The notes under the pieces: generated by a model
Told to the model about the DNA's origin: nothing
The model's input: only the letters and a program-made list of their open reading frames with translations
The model's database searches: none
Assembly: GCA_016928195.1 (NCBI GenBank)
Contig: JAFGLF010000006.1
Coordinates: 1 to 64,000 of the forward strand
Reading direction: 5' to 3'
DNA from: Elusimicrobiota bacterium
GTDB taxonomy: Bacteria; Elusimicrobiota; UBA8919
DNA: 64,000 nucleotides
In this document: piece by piece, positions 34,101 through 41,747 of the stretch
Layout of the letters: each line of letters starts with the position of its first letter
How positions within the stretch are numbered: position 1 is the first letter of the stretch
Translations under genes and position numbers: made by a program

Positions 34101-36330
34101 TATAAATAACGACAATATGCCTGATATCATGACGTATAATAACCACCAGATTACACAGGTTGGGACCCCGTCTCTTACAAATATAGCCCAGATAAAGATT
34201 GTTGTTGAAAATAATTCCGGTTTGGATATAGAGGACGGAAAAATCTGGGTAGACGAATTATATGTAGATGACGCATGGAAAGTAAAAGGTTATGCTCATA
34301 GGGAAAATGCCGATTTTACAATCCCGGAGTGGGCGACATTCGGAGGAAAATATAAATATATTGACCGTAATTTTCAGACACTTACAACCCAGATTGCCAA
34401 TCGTGACTATGAAGAAAAGAGCGGATACTTTAAGATGCCTCAGATATGGTTTTTAAAACCGTCGATTTTTAACTGGATTTCTGTTCCGCTTGATACATCA
34501 GTTTCAAAGACATTAACAATAACACCCTCGTCCGTTCAAACGGGTGACCCGAATCTTGTTTCTATATTGGACGAAGGAAGGGTTGTGAATGTATCGGGCA
34601 ATAGTTCAACTTCGGTTTCAATCAAAAAATTTCCCCAGCTCGGTGCATCATATTCCAAATCAATTACAGAAACAAAGAACTTATCGCAGCGTGATGAAAG
34701 TAATTCATATAGCGGTAACCTGAGTTATACAAACCCTTTAAAGCTTTATGTTACTCCGAACAGTTTATCGGCATCCTATTCCAGAACCGATTCCTACAGG
34801 GGTTATCCTGAGGAAGAAGAAACCGACTTTAAAGACTTATTCAGTAATATAACCACCTGGTATCTTTTGACATATACCAAGGATTATTCCGGCCAGGTGT
34901 CTTTTACACCGCTTGGCTGGATGGAAACATGGGTTGGAATAATACCATTTTCTAATCTTTCACTTTCACCTAATTATAAATATACAATAACACGCGAAGA
35001 GAAACTTTTGTCCGATGATAAGATAACATGTTATCCTAAGAACGACTCTCAGACGGCTTCTGTTTCAAGTTCTTTCCGTATTTTTTCGTGGTTTCAACCA
35101 TCCGCATCCTATAGTTCTGGAATTACCCAGACATACGATCTTACGGCTTCAACTTATACTGGTACTGATTGGGATAGGCTTATTCAGGTAACTACCGGAC
35201 AGATTGATGCAGAAACAAAATCGGTTTCGAGAACAGCCAGCGGAGATGTTTCTGTTTCACTTATTCCTAAAAATATTGTTAAGTTTAAACCTATAAACTC
35301 TCTTTCGTTGAATGCATCCTATTCAATTTCCGACGGTGATTCCTACGAAAAAGTCAGCTCATCACTCACATCACGTACGGATGTATACAAGGAGTTATGG
35401 GTAAGGAAATCCATACCATTAGAAAGCCCGGCTGCCAAAAGAAAGTCATTGACTCTTTCGGATACGGTAAGGGGTAATGCCAGATGGTCGCCGTTTGAGT
35501 TTATAAAATTTCCGTCGCGGCTAACACCTATAGGAAATATAACAACAAGTTCTGCATATTCAAAAAGTGATAGAAGAGAAGAAACAACAGGAACTGTAAG
35601 CAAGACGATTACGAAGAATTGGCCCGATATTACAGCAGGAATGCCTGGTACGGAAAAGTTCCTTTATTATATCGGTAAGTATGTATCTGATACTCATATA
35701 AATGTAAAATATACAAAAAGAACTACCGATGTATATGCCTCTACCGAACAGGTAAAATCCGATTGGACGGTTTCTAACTCTTATGATTACAGATTCAATG
35801 TTATAAGAAAGTTTGACTGTTTTTCATCATATAGCGTTTCAACCAATTTCAGCGAAGATTTAAGATTAAACAAAGTTACTGCTGACGGTAAGGCCCAGTC
35901 TGCATCCGGACAGATAGGCTATAGGTGGAGGGACTGGAGGCTCACTCCGAGATTTGACTGGACAAAAAGTGTAGAACTTGATGGCGAAGGTAAATTCATA
36001 AATGATACGTTAGGACGTACTTATTCACTTGGTATAAACTACGATGTTTCAAAACCTATTTTATGGAAAATACCGTTTACATCGACAATTCTTGAGCTTA
36101 AGAATCGTTTTACCGCAACCAGTAATTTAAAATATACACGAAACCATGACAGGGTTGAGGATAAAAACAACACAGACACATATACTATGTCAATGAGCGG
36201 TGATTACACTATTTCCGATAATTTAAGAATGAATATCGGCTCGTCAGGTACATATTACAAATGCCGCACCTTGAAGCAGGACGACTACTATTCACTTGAA
36301 ATCTCCTCCGCGCTTACCATTACTTTCTGA
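31135..36330 (+). CDS. SprA-like giant outer-membrane protein (type IX-like translocon candidate)
   Basis: A 1731-residue exported protein with a signal peptide (cut likely after VLG). The N-terminal part matches the SprA/Sov N-domain: LPYESKLAISGRKYIG, QLQVRVKGTVKRKITVNVDY, DEIVQEAAFGDVTLSLPGTE and the DVDYFIDYDSGFITFLNEE repeat motif. A middle region near residues 710-780 has calcium-loop-like DADGDGVLDTED and DLDGDGILRRND motifs. The last 600 residues are strand-rich with aromatic ends and finish ISSALTITF, as in outer-membrane barrels. Bacteroidetes SprA is longer (about 2400). It would form the large pore of type IX secretion. The long leader with a probable c-di-GMP riboswitch suggests second-messenger control. 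The ribosome binding site is weak. Confidence 0.8.
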   Translation: MKRIILIISIFLVLISSVPFVLGEEFDMDEWQKLRGQKEKKIFTDEKIETALPGTLHISSAPAVPEPTVPAILSEGIDLPYESKLAISGRKYIGMKYKTSKYLNEREDGKLAPSPSGFELNQQLQVRVKGTVKRKITVNVDYDDTVENKKDISIQYKGDPDEIVQEAAFGDVTLSLPGTEFVSYNKAAFGATTKLKYKRANAYAIFSRTKGTTETKRFTGSTTFEKEDINDTSYLRRKYYKLALDPSHLPIKPGSEKIYIDDKNAANNTIVTSSITVAQYNVWGSSVQATAELLYAGSDYTIDYERGVIVFRKTIEANYIIAVDYEKKDGTRVINDAPGGLYKMIKDESDNLQYELKNYYSIGRRKIVRDDNKGNFILQILDLNRKEVTRIDETAQNVNYPEYVEVDFEAGTFRFTDGTGNDAEPFPAATYAKSPTRSHIIYLEYRYRAKSYLVKPNIVPHSEKIMMNNKMLIRDVDYFIDYDSGFITFLNEEKITDSTVIEITYEWTPFGGQLDQTVVGFRGEYAPFDNFGFGSTFLYNFPAKPQTAPSVRSTPESIAVYEFDSRASFKNLPLQPSISGEYAGSVKNPNTYGNALIENMEGIKMISSMAINKLSWKYSANIAADVTEYDSLYWENVDVQNGIINPSVPEGERETNRQVLNIAYKLQTGKETSIIYSISRLGADYTKKLFLEVWMYGDGSGDDVTLSIGSLNEDADGDGVLDTEDLNSDGILNSGEDVGISFNHPSGVVTTIGSANGRIDTEDLDGDGILRRNDNILGSFGIANFVNSDGSLGFIDESGNQYTSISWTGWKHFILPLGDVSSWEAVKQVRITVKSTSGSSVYRNIQFAEISLVGNKWEKPVVTGTGINDKMTATAINNVDNTGYIPLYSYFPSLYEDLYNLDSNDLIDKKEQSLLLQYTLINGSKASTKVVFSRAEDYSKHRKLTYFLWGDDSKGATFKIQFGAESAYFEHTITPNWTGWGKIVLELIDINNDNMPDIMTYNNHQITQVGTPSLTNIAQIKIVVENNSGLDIEDGKIWVDELYVDDAWKVKGYAHRENADFTIPEWATFGGKYKYIDRNFQTLTTQIANRDYEEKSGYFKMPQIWFLKPSIFNWISVPLDTSVSKTLTITPSSVQTGDPNLVSILDEGRVVNVSGNSSTSVSIKKFPQLGASYSKSITETKNLSQRDESNSYSGNLSYTNPLKLYVTPNSLSASYSRTDSYRGYPEEEETDFKDLFSNITTWYLLTYTKDYSGQVSFTPLGWMETWVGIIPFSNLSLSPNYKYTITREEKLLSDDKITCYPKNDSQTASVSSSFRIFSWFQPSASYSSGITQTYDLTASTYTGTDWDRLIQVTTGQIDAETKSVSRTASGDVSVSLIPKNIVKFKPINSLSLNASYSISDGDSYEKVSSSLTSRTDVYKELWVRKSIPLESPAAKRKSLTLSDTVRGNARWSPFEFIKFPSRLTPIGNITTSSAYSKSDRREETTGTVSKTITKNWPDITAGMPGTEKFLYYIGKYVSDTHINVKYTKRTTDVYASTEQVKSDWTVSNSYDYRFNVIRKFDCFSSYSVSTNFSEDLRLNKVTADGKAQSASGQIGYRWRDWRLTPRFDWTKSVELDGEGKFINDTLGRTYSLGINYDVSKPILWKIPFTSTILELKNRFTATSNLKYTRNHDRVEDKNNTDTYTMSMSGDYTISDNLRMNIGSSGTYYKCRTLKQDDYYSLEISSALTITF

Positions 36331-36338
36331 TTTTTTTC

Positions 36339-36366
36339 TTGACTTTTTCCGGTTATTTTATAAAAT
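36339..36366 (+). promoter_or_regulatory. Promoter for the glycolysis genes
   Basis: TTGACT (36339-36344), a 16-bp spacer and TAAAAT (36361-36366). It starts 9 bp after the SprA-like stop. A 19-codon frame at 36374-36433 (MSKKLKDLKIQKLNPAMEN) follows but looks like part of an AAAGATT-type repeat rather than a leader peptide. Confidence 0.55.
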
Positions 36367-36469
36367 AGTAAAAATGAGTAAGAAATTGAAGGATTTAAAG
36401 ATTCAAAAATTAAATCCGGCAATGGAAAACTGATTTTTTTAATCTTTTAGTTGTTTTTATGGAGGTTCA

Positions 36470-37516
36470 ATGCGTGTAGGTATTAATGGTTTTGGCAGGA
36501 TAGGCAGGCTGGTTGCAAGAGTAATACTTGAAAGGAACAACAAGAACATGGAACTTGTTGCGGTAAATGATTTGTTTGATGCAAAGGCAAATGCACACCT
36601 TTTAAAGTATGATTCCGTTCATGGTCAGTTTCCGGGAGATGTGAAAGCCGAAGGTTCCGATGTGATTTCGGTCAACGGTAAAAAGATAAAGGTTCTTAAA
36701 AAGAAAGACCCGACTGAACTTCCGTGGAAGGATCTGGGTGTTGAAGTCGTCGTTGAATCGACCGGACTCTTTTTGCTGAAAAAGGACGGCGTTAATAAAA
36801 AAGGCAAAGAGGTAAAAGGTGCTGAAAATCACATAACAAAGGGCGGTGCTAAAAAAGTTGTTATTTCCGCGCCTGCTCAGGGTGAAGATTTAACTGTGGT
36901 TTTGGGTGTCAATGATGATAAATATGATCCCAAAAACCATCATGTCGTTTCAAATGCTTCGTGTACTACAAACTGTCTGGCACCAGTCGCAAAGGTTATT
37001 AATGATAACTGGGGAATCGAAAAAGGTCTTATGACAACAATACATGCTTATACCAACGATCAGAGAGTACAGGATATGGCACATTCCGATATGCGCCGTG
37101 CCCGTGCTGCTGCCGTTTCAATGATTCCTACAACTACTGGTGCTGCAAAAGCAATCGGACTTGTAATTCCGGAACTCAAGGGAAAACTGGACGGTTTTGC
37201 AATCCGTGTTCCGACCCCTAACGTTTCTGTTGTTGATTTATCCGCTACTTTAAAGAAAAAAGCGACAGCTGAAGAAATAAATGCTGCATTGAAGGCAGCA
37301 TCTGAAGGTAAGATGAAAGGGTATTTGGGTTATTCAGAAGAACCCCTTGTTTCGATTGATTTCAATCATTGCCCGCTTTCGTCGGTTGCAGACCCTCAAT
37401 TTACCAAAGTTATTGACGGTAACTTCGTAAAGGTACTTGCCTGGTATGACAACGAATGGGGATATTCCAACAGAGTAATCGACCTGATCGAATTCATGAT
37501 GAAAAAAGGTATATAA
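36470..37516 (+). CDS. gap: Glyceraldehyde-3-phosphate dehydrogenase
   Basis: A 348-residue NAD-dependent enzyme converting glyceraldehyde-3-phosphate to 1,3-bisphosphoglycerate. [15 protein letters not shown] is the NAD-binding turn, [16 protein letters not shown] holds the catalytic cysteine, and [11 protein letters not shown] and [12 protein letters not shown] are late family motifs. A lysine-rich stretch near residues 105-120 is a little longer than usual. GGAGGTTCA precedes the ATG. It starts a glycolytic run with pgk and phosphoglycerate mutase, separated by repeat elements rather than tightly coupled. Confidence 0.97.
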   Translation: MRVGINGFGRIGRLVARVILERNNKNMELVAVNDLFDAKANAHLLKYDSVHGQFPGDVKAEGSDVISVNGKKIKVLKKKDPTELPWKDLGVEVVVESTGLFLLKKDGVNKKGKEVKGAENHITKGGAKKVVISAPAQGEDLTVVLGVNDDKYDPKNHHVVSNASCTTNCLAPVAKVINDNWGIEKGLMTTIHAYTNDQRVQDMAHSDMRRARAAAVSMIPTTTGAAKAIGLVIPELKGKLDGFAIRVPTPNVSVVDLSATLKKKATAEEINAALKAASEGKMKGYLGYSEEPLVSIDFNHCPLSSVADPQFTKVIDGNFVKVLAWYDNEWGYSNRVIDLIEFMMKKGI

Positions 37517-37609
37517 TGGAGGCAGTTAAGAAGATTAAAAGATTAAAAGATTAGAAAAATTAAAATCTTTCAATCTTTCGAATTTTCCCAATCTTTTTAA
37601 TTGATTTTA
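37517..37609. repeat. AAAGATTAAAAGATT / AATCTTTCAATCTTT repeat after gap
   Basis: GGAGGCAGTTAAGAAG then AGATTAAAAGATTAAAAGATT on the left faces AAATCTTTCAATCTTTCG and CCAATCTTTTTAATTGATTTT on the right. A very similar element lies after the mutase gene at 41128-41221, in each case directly at the stop codon. Confidence 0.82.
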
Positions 37610-37610
37610 A

Positions 37611-38843
37611 ATGCCAAAACTTACGATTCGTGATATTGATTTAAAAAATAAAAAGATTTTGATGCGTGCGGATTATAATGTTCCTTTGGATAAATCCTCG
37701 CCGCGGCAGATTACCGATGATACAAGAATAAAGGAATCAATTCCGACCATAAAGCATCTTATCGGGCAGGGCTGTAGTCTTATTCTGTGTTCCCATTTGG
37801 GTCGCCCAAAAGGCAAGGCGTTGCCTGAGTTTTCACTTAAGCCGGTTGCTGAGCGTCTGTCAGAATTGCTTGGACAGGAAGTAAACCCCCACACCAATGG
37901 ACAGTCTATTGGTGTGAGGGTAAAATTTGCATCCGACTGTGTCGGAGATGAAGTAAAAAAGCTTGCCGGAAGTTTAAAACCAAAGGATATATTATTGCTT
38001 GAAAACCTGAGGTTTCATCCTGAAGAGGAAAAGAACAACGAAAATTTTGCCAAACAGCTTTCTGAATTGGCGGAGTTCTTTGTTCAGGATGCATTTGGGA
38101 CTGTTCACCGTGCCCATGCCTCAACAGCAGGTGTAAATAAATTTTTGCCTTCCGCAGCCGGATTTCTCCTTGAAAAAGAAATAAAGTACTTGGGTGATTC
38201 GCTGCAGAATCCCAAGAGACCTTTTGTCGCGATTTTAGGCGGTGCAAAAGTTTCGGATAAAATCGGCGTAATCGAAAATCTTATACCTAAGGTTGATGCC
38301 ATAATTATCGGCGGTGCAATGGCATATACGTTTCTAAAAGCTCAAGGTATACGAGTGGGAAGTTCCCGTGTTGAAGAAGATAAACTGGAAGTAGCAAAGG
38401 AGATTTGTAAAAAATCCGGTAAGATTACATTTCTTTTACCGGTTGACCATGTTATTGCCGACAAGCTTGATAAAGCCGCAAATGTAGAAAATACAAACGG
38501 TATTGAAATCAAAGACGGCTGGATGGGTGTTGATATAGGTGATTCCTCGATATCAAGATATTGTACTGTAATACTGTCGGCAAAGACGATTGTTTTAAAC
38601 GGACCTATGGGTGTTTTTGAGATTGATAGGTTTGCTAAAGGGACAAATGCAATTTCATATGCTATTGCCGATGCAACTTCAAACGGAGCTGTTTCAATCA
38701 TCGGCGGCGGTGACAGTGTGTCTGCGGTCAAGAAAGCCGGTCTGGCAGAAAAGATGTCGCATATTTCTACAGGCGGCGGAGCTTCCCTTGAATTCCTGGA
38801 AGGAAAAGAACTTCCCGGAATTGCTGCATTAAAGGATAAGTAA
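37611..38843 (+). CDS. pgk: Phosphoglycerate kinase with an in-frame repeat insertion
   Basis: A 410-residue kinase making ATP and 3-phosphoglycerate. KILMRADYNVPLDK is the signature, CSHLGRPKGK binds substrate, and GPMGVFEIDRFAKGT and IIGGGDSVSAVKK form the nucleotide side. Residues about 92-104 (NPHTNGQSIGVRV) are encoded by the 37886-37920 palindrome and split the expected sequence LGQEV / KFASDCVGDEV. The insertion is 39 nt long and is flanked by GTAAA on each side, so its removal would restore an ordinary pgk. It falls in a surface region of the N-terminal domain, which may explain why it is tolerated. Confidence 0.96.
   Translation: MPKLTIRDIDLKNKKILMRADYNVPLDKSSPRQITDDTRIKESIPTIKHLIGQGCSLILCSHLGRPKGKALPEFSLKPVAERLSELLGQEVNPHTNGQSIGVRVKFASDCVGDEVKKLAGSLKPKDILLLENLRFHPEEEKNNENFAKQLSELAEFFVQDAFGTVHRAHASTAGVNKFLPSAAGFLLEKEIKYLGDSLQNPKRPFVAILGGAKVSDKIGVIENLIPKVDAIIIGGAMAYTFLKAQGIRVGSSRVEEDKLEVAKEICKKSGKITFLLPVDHVIADKLDKAANVENTNGIEIKDGWMGVDIGDSSISRYCTVILSAKTIVLNGPMGVFEIDRFAKGTNAISYAIADATSNGAVSIIGGGDSVSAVKKAGLAEKMSHISTGGGASLEFLEGKELPGIAALKDK
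37886..37920. repeat. 13-bp-stem palindrome (CCCCCACACCAAT family), copy 2, inside pgk
   Basis: CCCCCACACCAAT (37886-37898) and ATTGGTGTGAGGG (37908-37920) pair with one mismatch around a 9-nt loop. GTAAA occurs at 37881-37885 and again at 37920-37924, giving a 39-nt insertion between direct repeats. Confidence 0.95.
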
Positions 38844-38846
38844 CCA

Positions 38847-38948
38847 CTCGGGAAAACTTTTTTTGAGCCGCTCGGCACCAGCTCGCTCGGAGATTTGCTC
38901 GTGAATGTATAGTCGCAAATCGAGGCTCTTCAAAAAGTGTTTCCCTCG
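38847..38948. repeat. Large imperfect inverted repeat after pgk
   Basis: The left arm CTCGGGAAAACTTTTTTTGA(GCC) at 38847-38869 complements (GGC)TCTTCAAAAAGTGTTTCCC at 38924-38945. Inner arms GATTTG (38892-38897) and CAAATC (38916-38921) extend the structure. It is unlike the other families in the window. Confidence 0.75.
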
Positions 38949-38974
38949 CAGAGATATAAAAGTGGGAGGGGTAA

Positions 38975-39859
38975 ATGCGAAAAGCTATTTTTATTTTTGG
39001 ATTACTGTTTGTAAGTGTATCCTTTTGTTCTGCTGAACCTTATGACTATCTGGCAAAGAGAATATCAAAAGGTGCAAAAAAACTGACCAATAAAAAAGTT
39101 GCTGTTTTACCCTTTCAATACTATGACGGAAGAAAATCCCCGGGTTCCAATATTGTATCCGAACATCTGATAACAAAAATTGTGGAACGGGGAAAACTTC
39201 AGGTTGTTGAAAGAGCATTACTTAACAAGATTATGGATGAAATGAAACTGGAACAGTCGGGTGTTATCGACCAGGAAACCACAAAGGAATTGGGTAAGGT
39301 TTTGGGTGTTGAAGCCGTAGTAACAGGAACATTGATTGAAGAAACAGATTCCGAATGGGTTAATATAAATACAAGGCTTATAAAAGTGGAAACAGGAGAC
39401 ATTCTGGTTGCGGCAAGCAAAGAAGTAAAAAAGACATGGGAAGATGCGACTTTTTCTGTAGTAGAAGATACACCGGAAGAAAAGACAGAAGAGTCACCGG
39501 CACATGAGCCGGACATGAAAGTTGAGGAACCTGAATCGATTAAAATAGGTCCGGGTGACGGAGAAAAAAAAATACCTGAAGCTATAGTGGAATTAAAGAA
39601 AAGTCATAATCTTTTTAAAGCAAAGCGCTATAAAATGGCAATAGATGAAGCAAAAAATGTTTTGAAGAAATATTCCGATAAGCCTGTTGTAGCGTCACGC
39701 GCTTTGTTTATTATTGGTAGATCGCATGAGTTCCTAAAACAACCCAGGATGGCCAGAGCCGCCTACATAAAAATAATTAAAGACTATCCTTTAAATACCA
39801 AGGCAGTAAAGGGAGCACAAGAACGTCTGCGTTATCTTGATCGGGGACAGAGACGGTAA
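38975..39859 (+). CDS. Exported FlgO/CsgG-like protein with TPR-like tail
   Basis: A 294-residue protein with a signal peptide (KAIFIFGLLFVSVSFCSAE). Residues about 37-155 form a FlgO/CsgG-type domain: KKVAVLPFQYYDGRKSPGS, LQVVERALLNKIMDEMKLEQ, VLGVEAVVTGTLIEE and NTRLIKVETGDILVAA. A glutamate-rich linker follows and the last 85 residues form TPR-like helices (AKRYKMAIDEAKNVLKKYSD, ASRALFIIGRSHEFLKQPRM). A cysteine near the end of the signal peptide may be a lipid anchor, but the box is poor. The same fold is fused to the PorV-like protein at 26266, so the two may act in one envelope complex. Exact role unknown. Confidence 0.75.
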   Translation: MRKAIFIFGLLFVSVSFCSAEPYDYLAKRISKGAKKLTNKKVAVLPFQYYDGRKSPGSNIVSEHLITKIVERGKLQVVERALLNKIMDEMKLEQSGVIDQETTKELGKVLGVEAVVTGTLIEETDSEWVNINTRLIKVETGDILVAASKEVKKTWEDATFSVVEDTPEEKTEESPAHEPDMKVEEPESIKIGPGDGEKKIPEAIVELKKSHNLFKAKRYKMAIDEAKNVLKKYSDKPVVASRALFIIGRSHEFLKQPRMARAAYIKIIKDYPLNTKAVKGAQERLRYLDRGQRR

Positions 39860-39879
39860 AATAAATAAGGTAAGGTAAA

Positions 39880-39914
39880 CCCCCACACCAATAGAACGAC
39901 CATTGGTGTGGGGG
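39880..39914. repeat. 13-bp-stem palindrome (CCCCCACACCAAT family), copy 3, intergenic
   Basis: A perfect 13-bp stem (39880-39892 with 39902-39914) and 9-nt loop. GTAAA borders both sides, as in the pgk copy. It ends only 11 bp before the next start codon. Confidence 0.93.
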
Positions 39915-39924
39915 TAAATAAATT

Positions 39925-41127
39925 ATGATAGAACAGGAATTTTTAAAAAAACTTTCGGTAAAAACAGATACAAAGATTGTTATGCTTGTAATGGACGGAT
40001 TGGGCGGATGTCAGAATGAATCCGGTGAGACTGAAATTGAAACAGCAAAACATCCGAATCTTGATAATCTTGCAAAAATTTCCATCTGCGGGCTTTCCGA
40101 CCCTGTTTCTCCCGGTATAACCCCGGGTAGCGGACCTTCGCATCTTGCGCTTTTCGGATACGACCCGCTTAAGTATGAGATAGGACGCGGTCTTCTGGAT
40201 ACGTTGGGTATAGATTTCGAGTTTACCGCTGATGATTTGGCAGCCAGAGGGAATTTTTGCACTGTTAACGAAAAAGGTGTTATCACCGATAGGCGTGCCG
40301 GCAGAATACCCACGGAAAAAAATATTGAAATCTGTAAAAAGCTGGATGGAATGGAGATTGACAGTGTAAAGATTTTTGTAAAAACGGTTAAAGAACACAG
40401 ATTTTCGGTAATTTTCAGAGGTAAAAATCTTTCTGACAAACTGCAGGATTCTGACCCGCAGAAGGAGGGGCTGGAACCGCTTGATGTTATTGTAACGGAA
40501 AAGTCCGCCGAACCATCTGCGAAAATAGTAAATAAATTTGTCCAAAAGGTTAAAGAAGTTCTGAAGGATGAAAAGCCTGCCAATATGGTGCTTTTGCGAG
40601 GTTTTTCAAAAATGGTGGCCCTTCCGAAGTTTCAGGATATATATAAACTTACACCTGCCTGTATTGCAATATATCCTATGTATAAAGGGCTTGCACAGCT
40701 TTGTGGGATGGAAGTAATAAAATCCGGCGATACAATTGAAACAGAATTTGCAACACTCAAGGAAAATTTTTCTAAATATGACTTTTTTTATGTTCATATA
40801 AAGCAGACCGATTCTTCGGGTGAAGACGGGGATTTTAATAGGAAAGTAAGGGTTATTGAACAGGTTGATAAATCAATACCCATACTGACAGGTCTTAATC
40901 CCGATGTTATAATAATAACAGGTGATCATTCGACACCCGCAGTTATCGGTGCTCATTCATGGCATTCTGTTCCTGTGCTAATTTACTCGAAGAAATGCAG
41001 ATTTGATAAAGTTGAAAAATTTTCAGAAACCGAATTTATTTCCGGTGGATTAGGCAGAATTTTAGCAAGGGATATAATGCCCATTGCTTTAAGCAATGCC
41101 GGCAAACTTTTAAAATATGGAGCATAG
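39925..41127 (+). CDS. apgM: 2,3-bisphosphoglycerate-independent phosphoglycerate mutase, archaeal type
   Basis: A 400-residue ApgM-family mutase that interconverts 3- and 2-phosphoglycerate. VMLVMDGLGGCQNESG carries the first metal ligands, GSGPSHLALFGYDPLKYEIGRG is the family block around residues 70-92, HIKQTDSSGEDGDF and ITGDHSTPAVIGAHSWHSVPVL supply the remaining metal ligands. The length fits the archaeal-type (about 400) and not the 510-residue bacterial GpmI. This places three consecutive glycolytic steps in the region (gap, pgk, apgM). No clear ribosome binding site is left between the repeat and the start. Confidence 0.93.
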   Translation: MIEQEFLKKLSVKTDTKIVMLVMDGLGGCQNESGETEIETAKHPNLDNLAKISICGLSDPVSPGITPGSGPSHLALFGYDPLKYEIGRGLLDTLGIDFEFTADDLAARGNFCTVNEKGVITDRRAGRIPTEKNIEICKKLDGMEIDSVKIFVKTVKEHRFSVIFRGKNLSDKLQDSDPQKEGLEPLDVIVTEKSAEPSAKIVNKFVQKVKEVLKDEKPANMVLLRGFSKMVALPKFQDIYKLTPACIAIYPMYKGLAQLCGMEVIKSGDTIETEFATLKENFSKYDFFYVHIKQTDSSGEDGDFNRKVRVIEQVDKSIPILTGLNPDVIIITGDHSTPAVIGAHSWHSVPVLIYSKKCRFDKVEKFSETEFISGGLGRILARDIMPIALSNAGKLLKYGA

Positions 41128-41221
41128 TGGAGGCAATTAAAAGATTAGAAAATTAAAAGATTAAAAAAATTAAAATCTTTCAATTTTTCAAATTTTTCCA
41201 ATCTTTTTAATTGATTTTATT
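41128..41221. repeat. AAAGATTAGAAAATTAAAAG / CTTTCAATTTTTC repeat after apgM
   Basis: It begins GGAGGCAATTAAAAGATTAG directly after the stop and ends CCAATCTTTTTAATTGATTT, matching the element after gap (37517-37609) over most of its length. Confidence 0.82.
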
Positions 41222-41224
41222 TAA

Positions 41225-41566
41225 ATGTATGGTTTTGTTTTGACTATTCATATTATAGTAAGTGTAGGTTTAATTTTGATTGTACTTTTGCAAGCTGGTA
41301 AGGGTGCAGGAATTTCCGGACTTTTCGGAGGGGGAAGTAATGATTCGGCTTTCAGCGGGGCTACCACACCGGGTGTTATTAAAAAGATTACAACCACAAT
41401 GGCTGTGTTGTTTATGATAACGTCTTTAGCTTTAACGGTCATTATAGCAAAATCCAGAAGAAGGTCTTTGGCTGAAACTATACCTGTTGCTCAGCCCACA
41501 CAGCAACAGCAGCAGCCAGCCCCGTCTCCATCAGGTCCGGATGCTGTGCCACCGGCACAAGAGTAG
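41225..41566 (+). CDS. secG: Preprotein translocase subunit SecG
   Basis: A 113-residue small membrane protein. Two hydrophobic helices (about residues 4-22 and 52-72) are joined by QAGKGAGISGLFGGGSNDSAFSG, the SecG cytosolic signature. A proline/glutamine-rich tail follows, a common low-complexity extension. SecG stabilises the SecYEG channel. It sits just upstream of tRNA-Leu, an arrangement seen in many bacteria. Confidence 0.93.
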   Translation: MYGFVLTIHIIVSVGLILIVLLQAGKGAGISGLFGGGSNDSAFSGATTPGVIKKITTTMAVLFMITSLALTVIIAKSRRRSLAETIPVAQPTQQQQQPAPSPSGPDAVPPAQE

Positions 41567-41582
41567 AGAGACAGACCGCGAA

Positions 41583-41635
41583 GGATGAGGGACGAGAGAC
41601 GAAACATCGTCCATCTTCCGTCGTCCATCGCATCC
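41583..41635. repeat. GGATGAGGGACGA / TCGTCCATC repeat between secG and tRNA-Leu
   Basis: GGATGAGGGACGAGAGACGA is followed by AACA and by TCGTCCATCTTCCGTCGTCC then ATCGCATCC, forming an imperfect hairpin of about 20 bp. It lies 11 bp before the tRNA and could act as terminator for secG or merely be a further repeat. Confidence 0.7.
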
Positions 41636-41645
41636 GGCGTTAATT

Positions 41646-41727
41646 GCTGGGGTGGCGGAATTGGTATACGCGCACGTTTGAGGGGCGTGTGGAGAAATCC
41701 GTGCGGGTTCAAGTCCCGCCCCCAGCA
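41646..41727 (+). tRNA. tRNA-Leu, anticodon GAG
   Basis: Acceptor arms GCTGGGG / CCCCAGC, D-loop with AATTGGTA, anticodon stem CACGT / GCGTG around loop TTGAGGG (anticodon GAG), a long class II variable arm (TGGAGAAATCC) and the T arm GCGGG-TTCAAGT-CCCGC. The discriminator base is A. CCA is not encoded. It should read CTC and CTT leucine codons. Confidence 0.95.
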
Positions 41728-41747
41728 TTCCTGTCCAAAATAAAATA

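Noticed and set aside
36374..36433. A 19-codon leader peptide before gap
   Set aside because: No ribosome binding site, starts at the predicted transcription start, and its sequence matches AAAGATT-type repeat DNA.
39943..40583. Long - strand frames (190-200 aa) opposite apgM
   Set aside because: The + strand carries a complete, motif-rich phosphoglycerate mutase; the - frames are compositional shadows.
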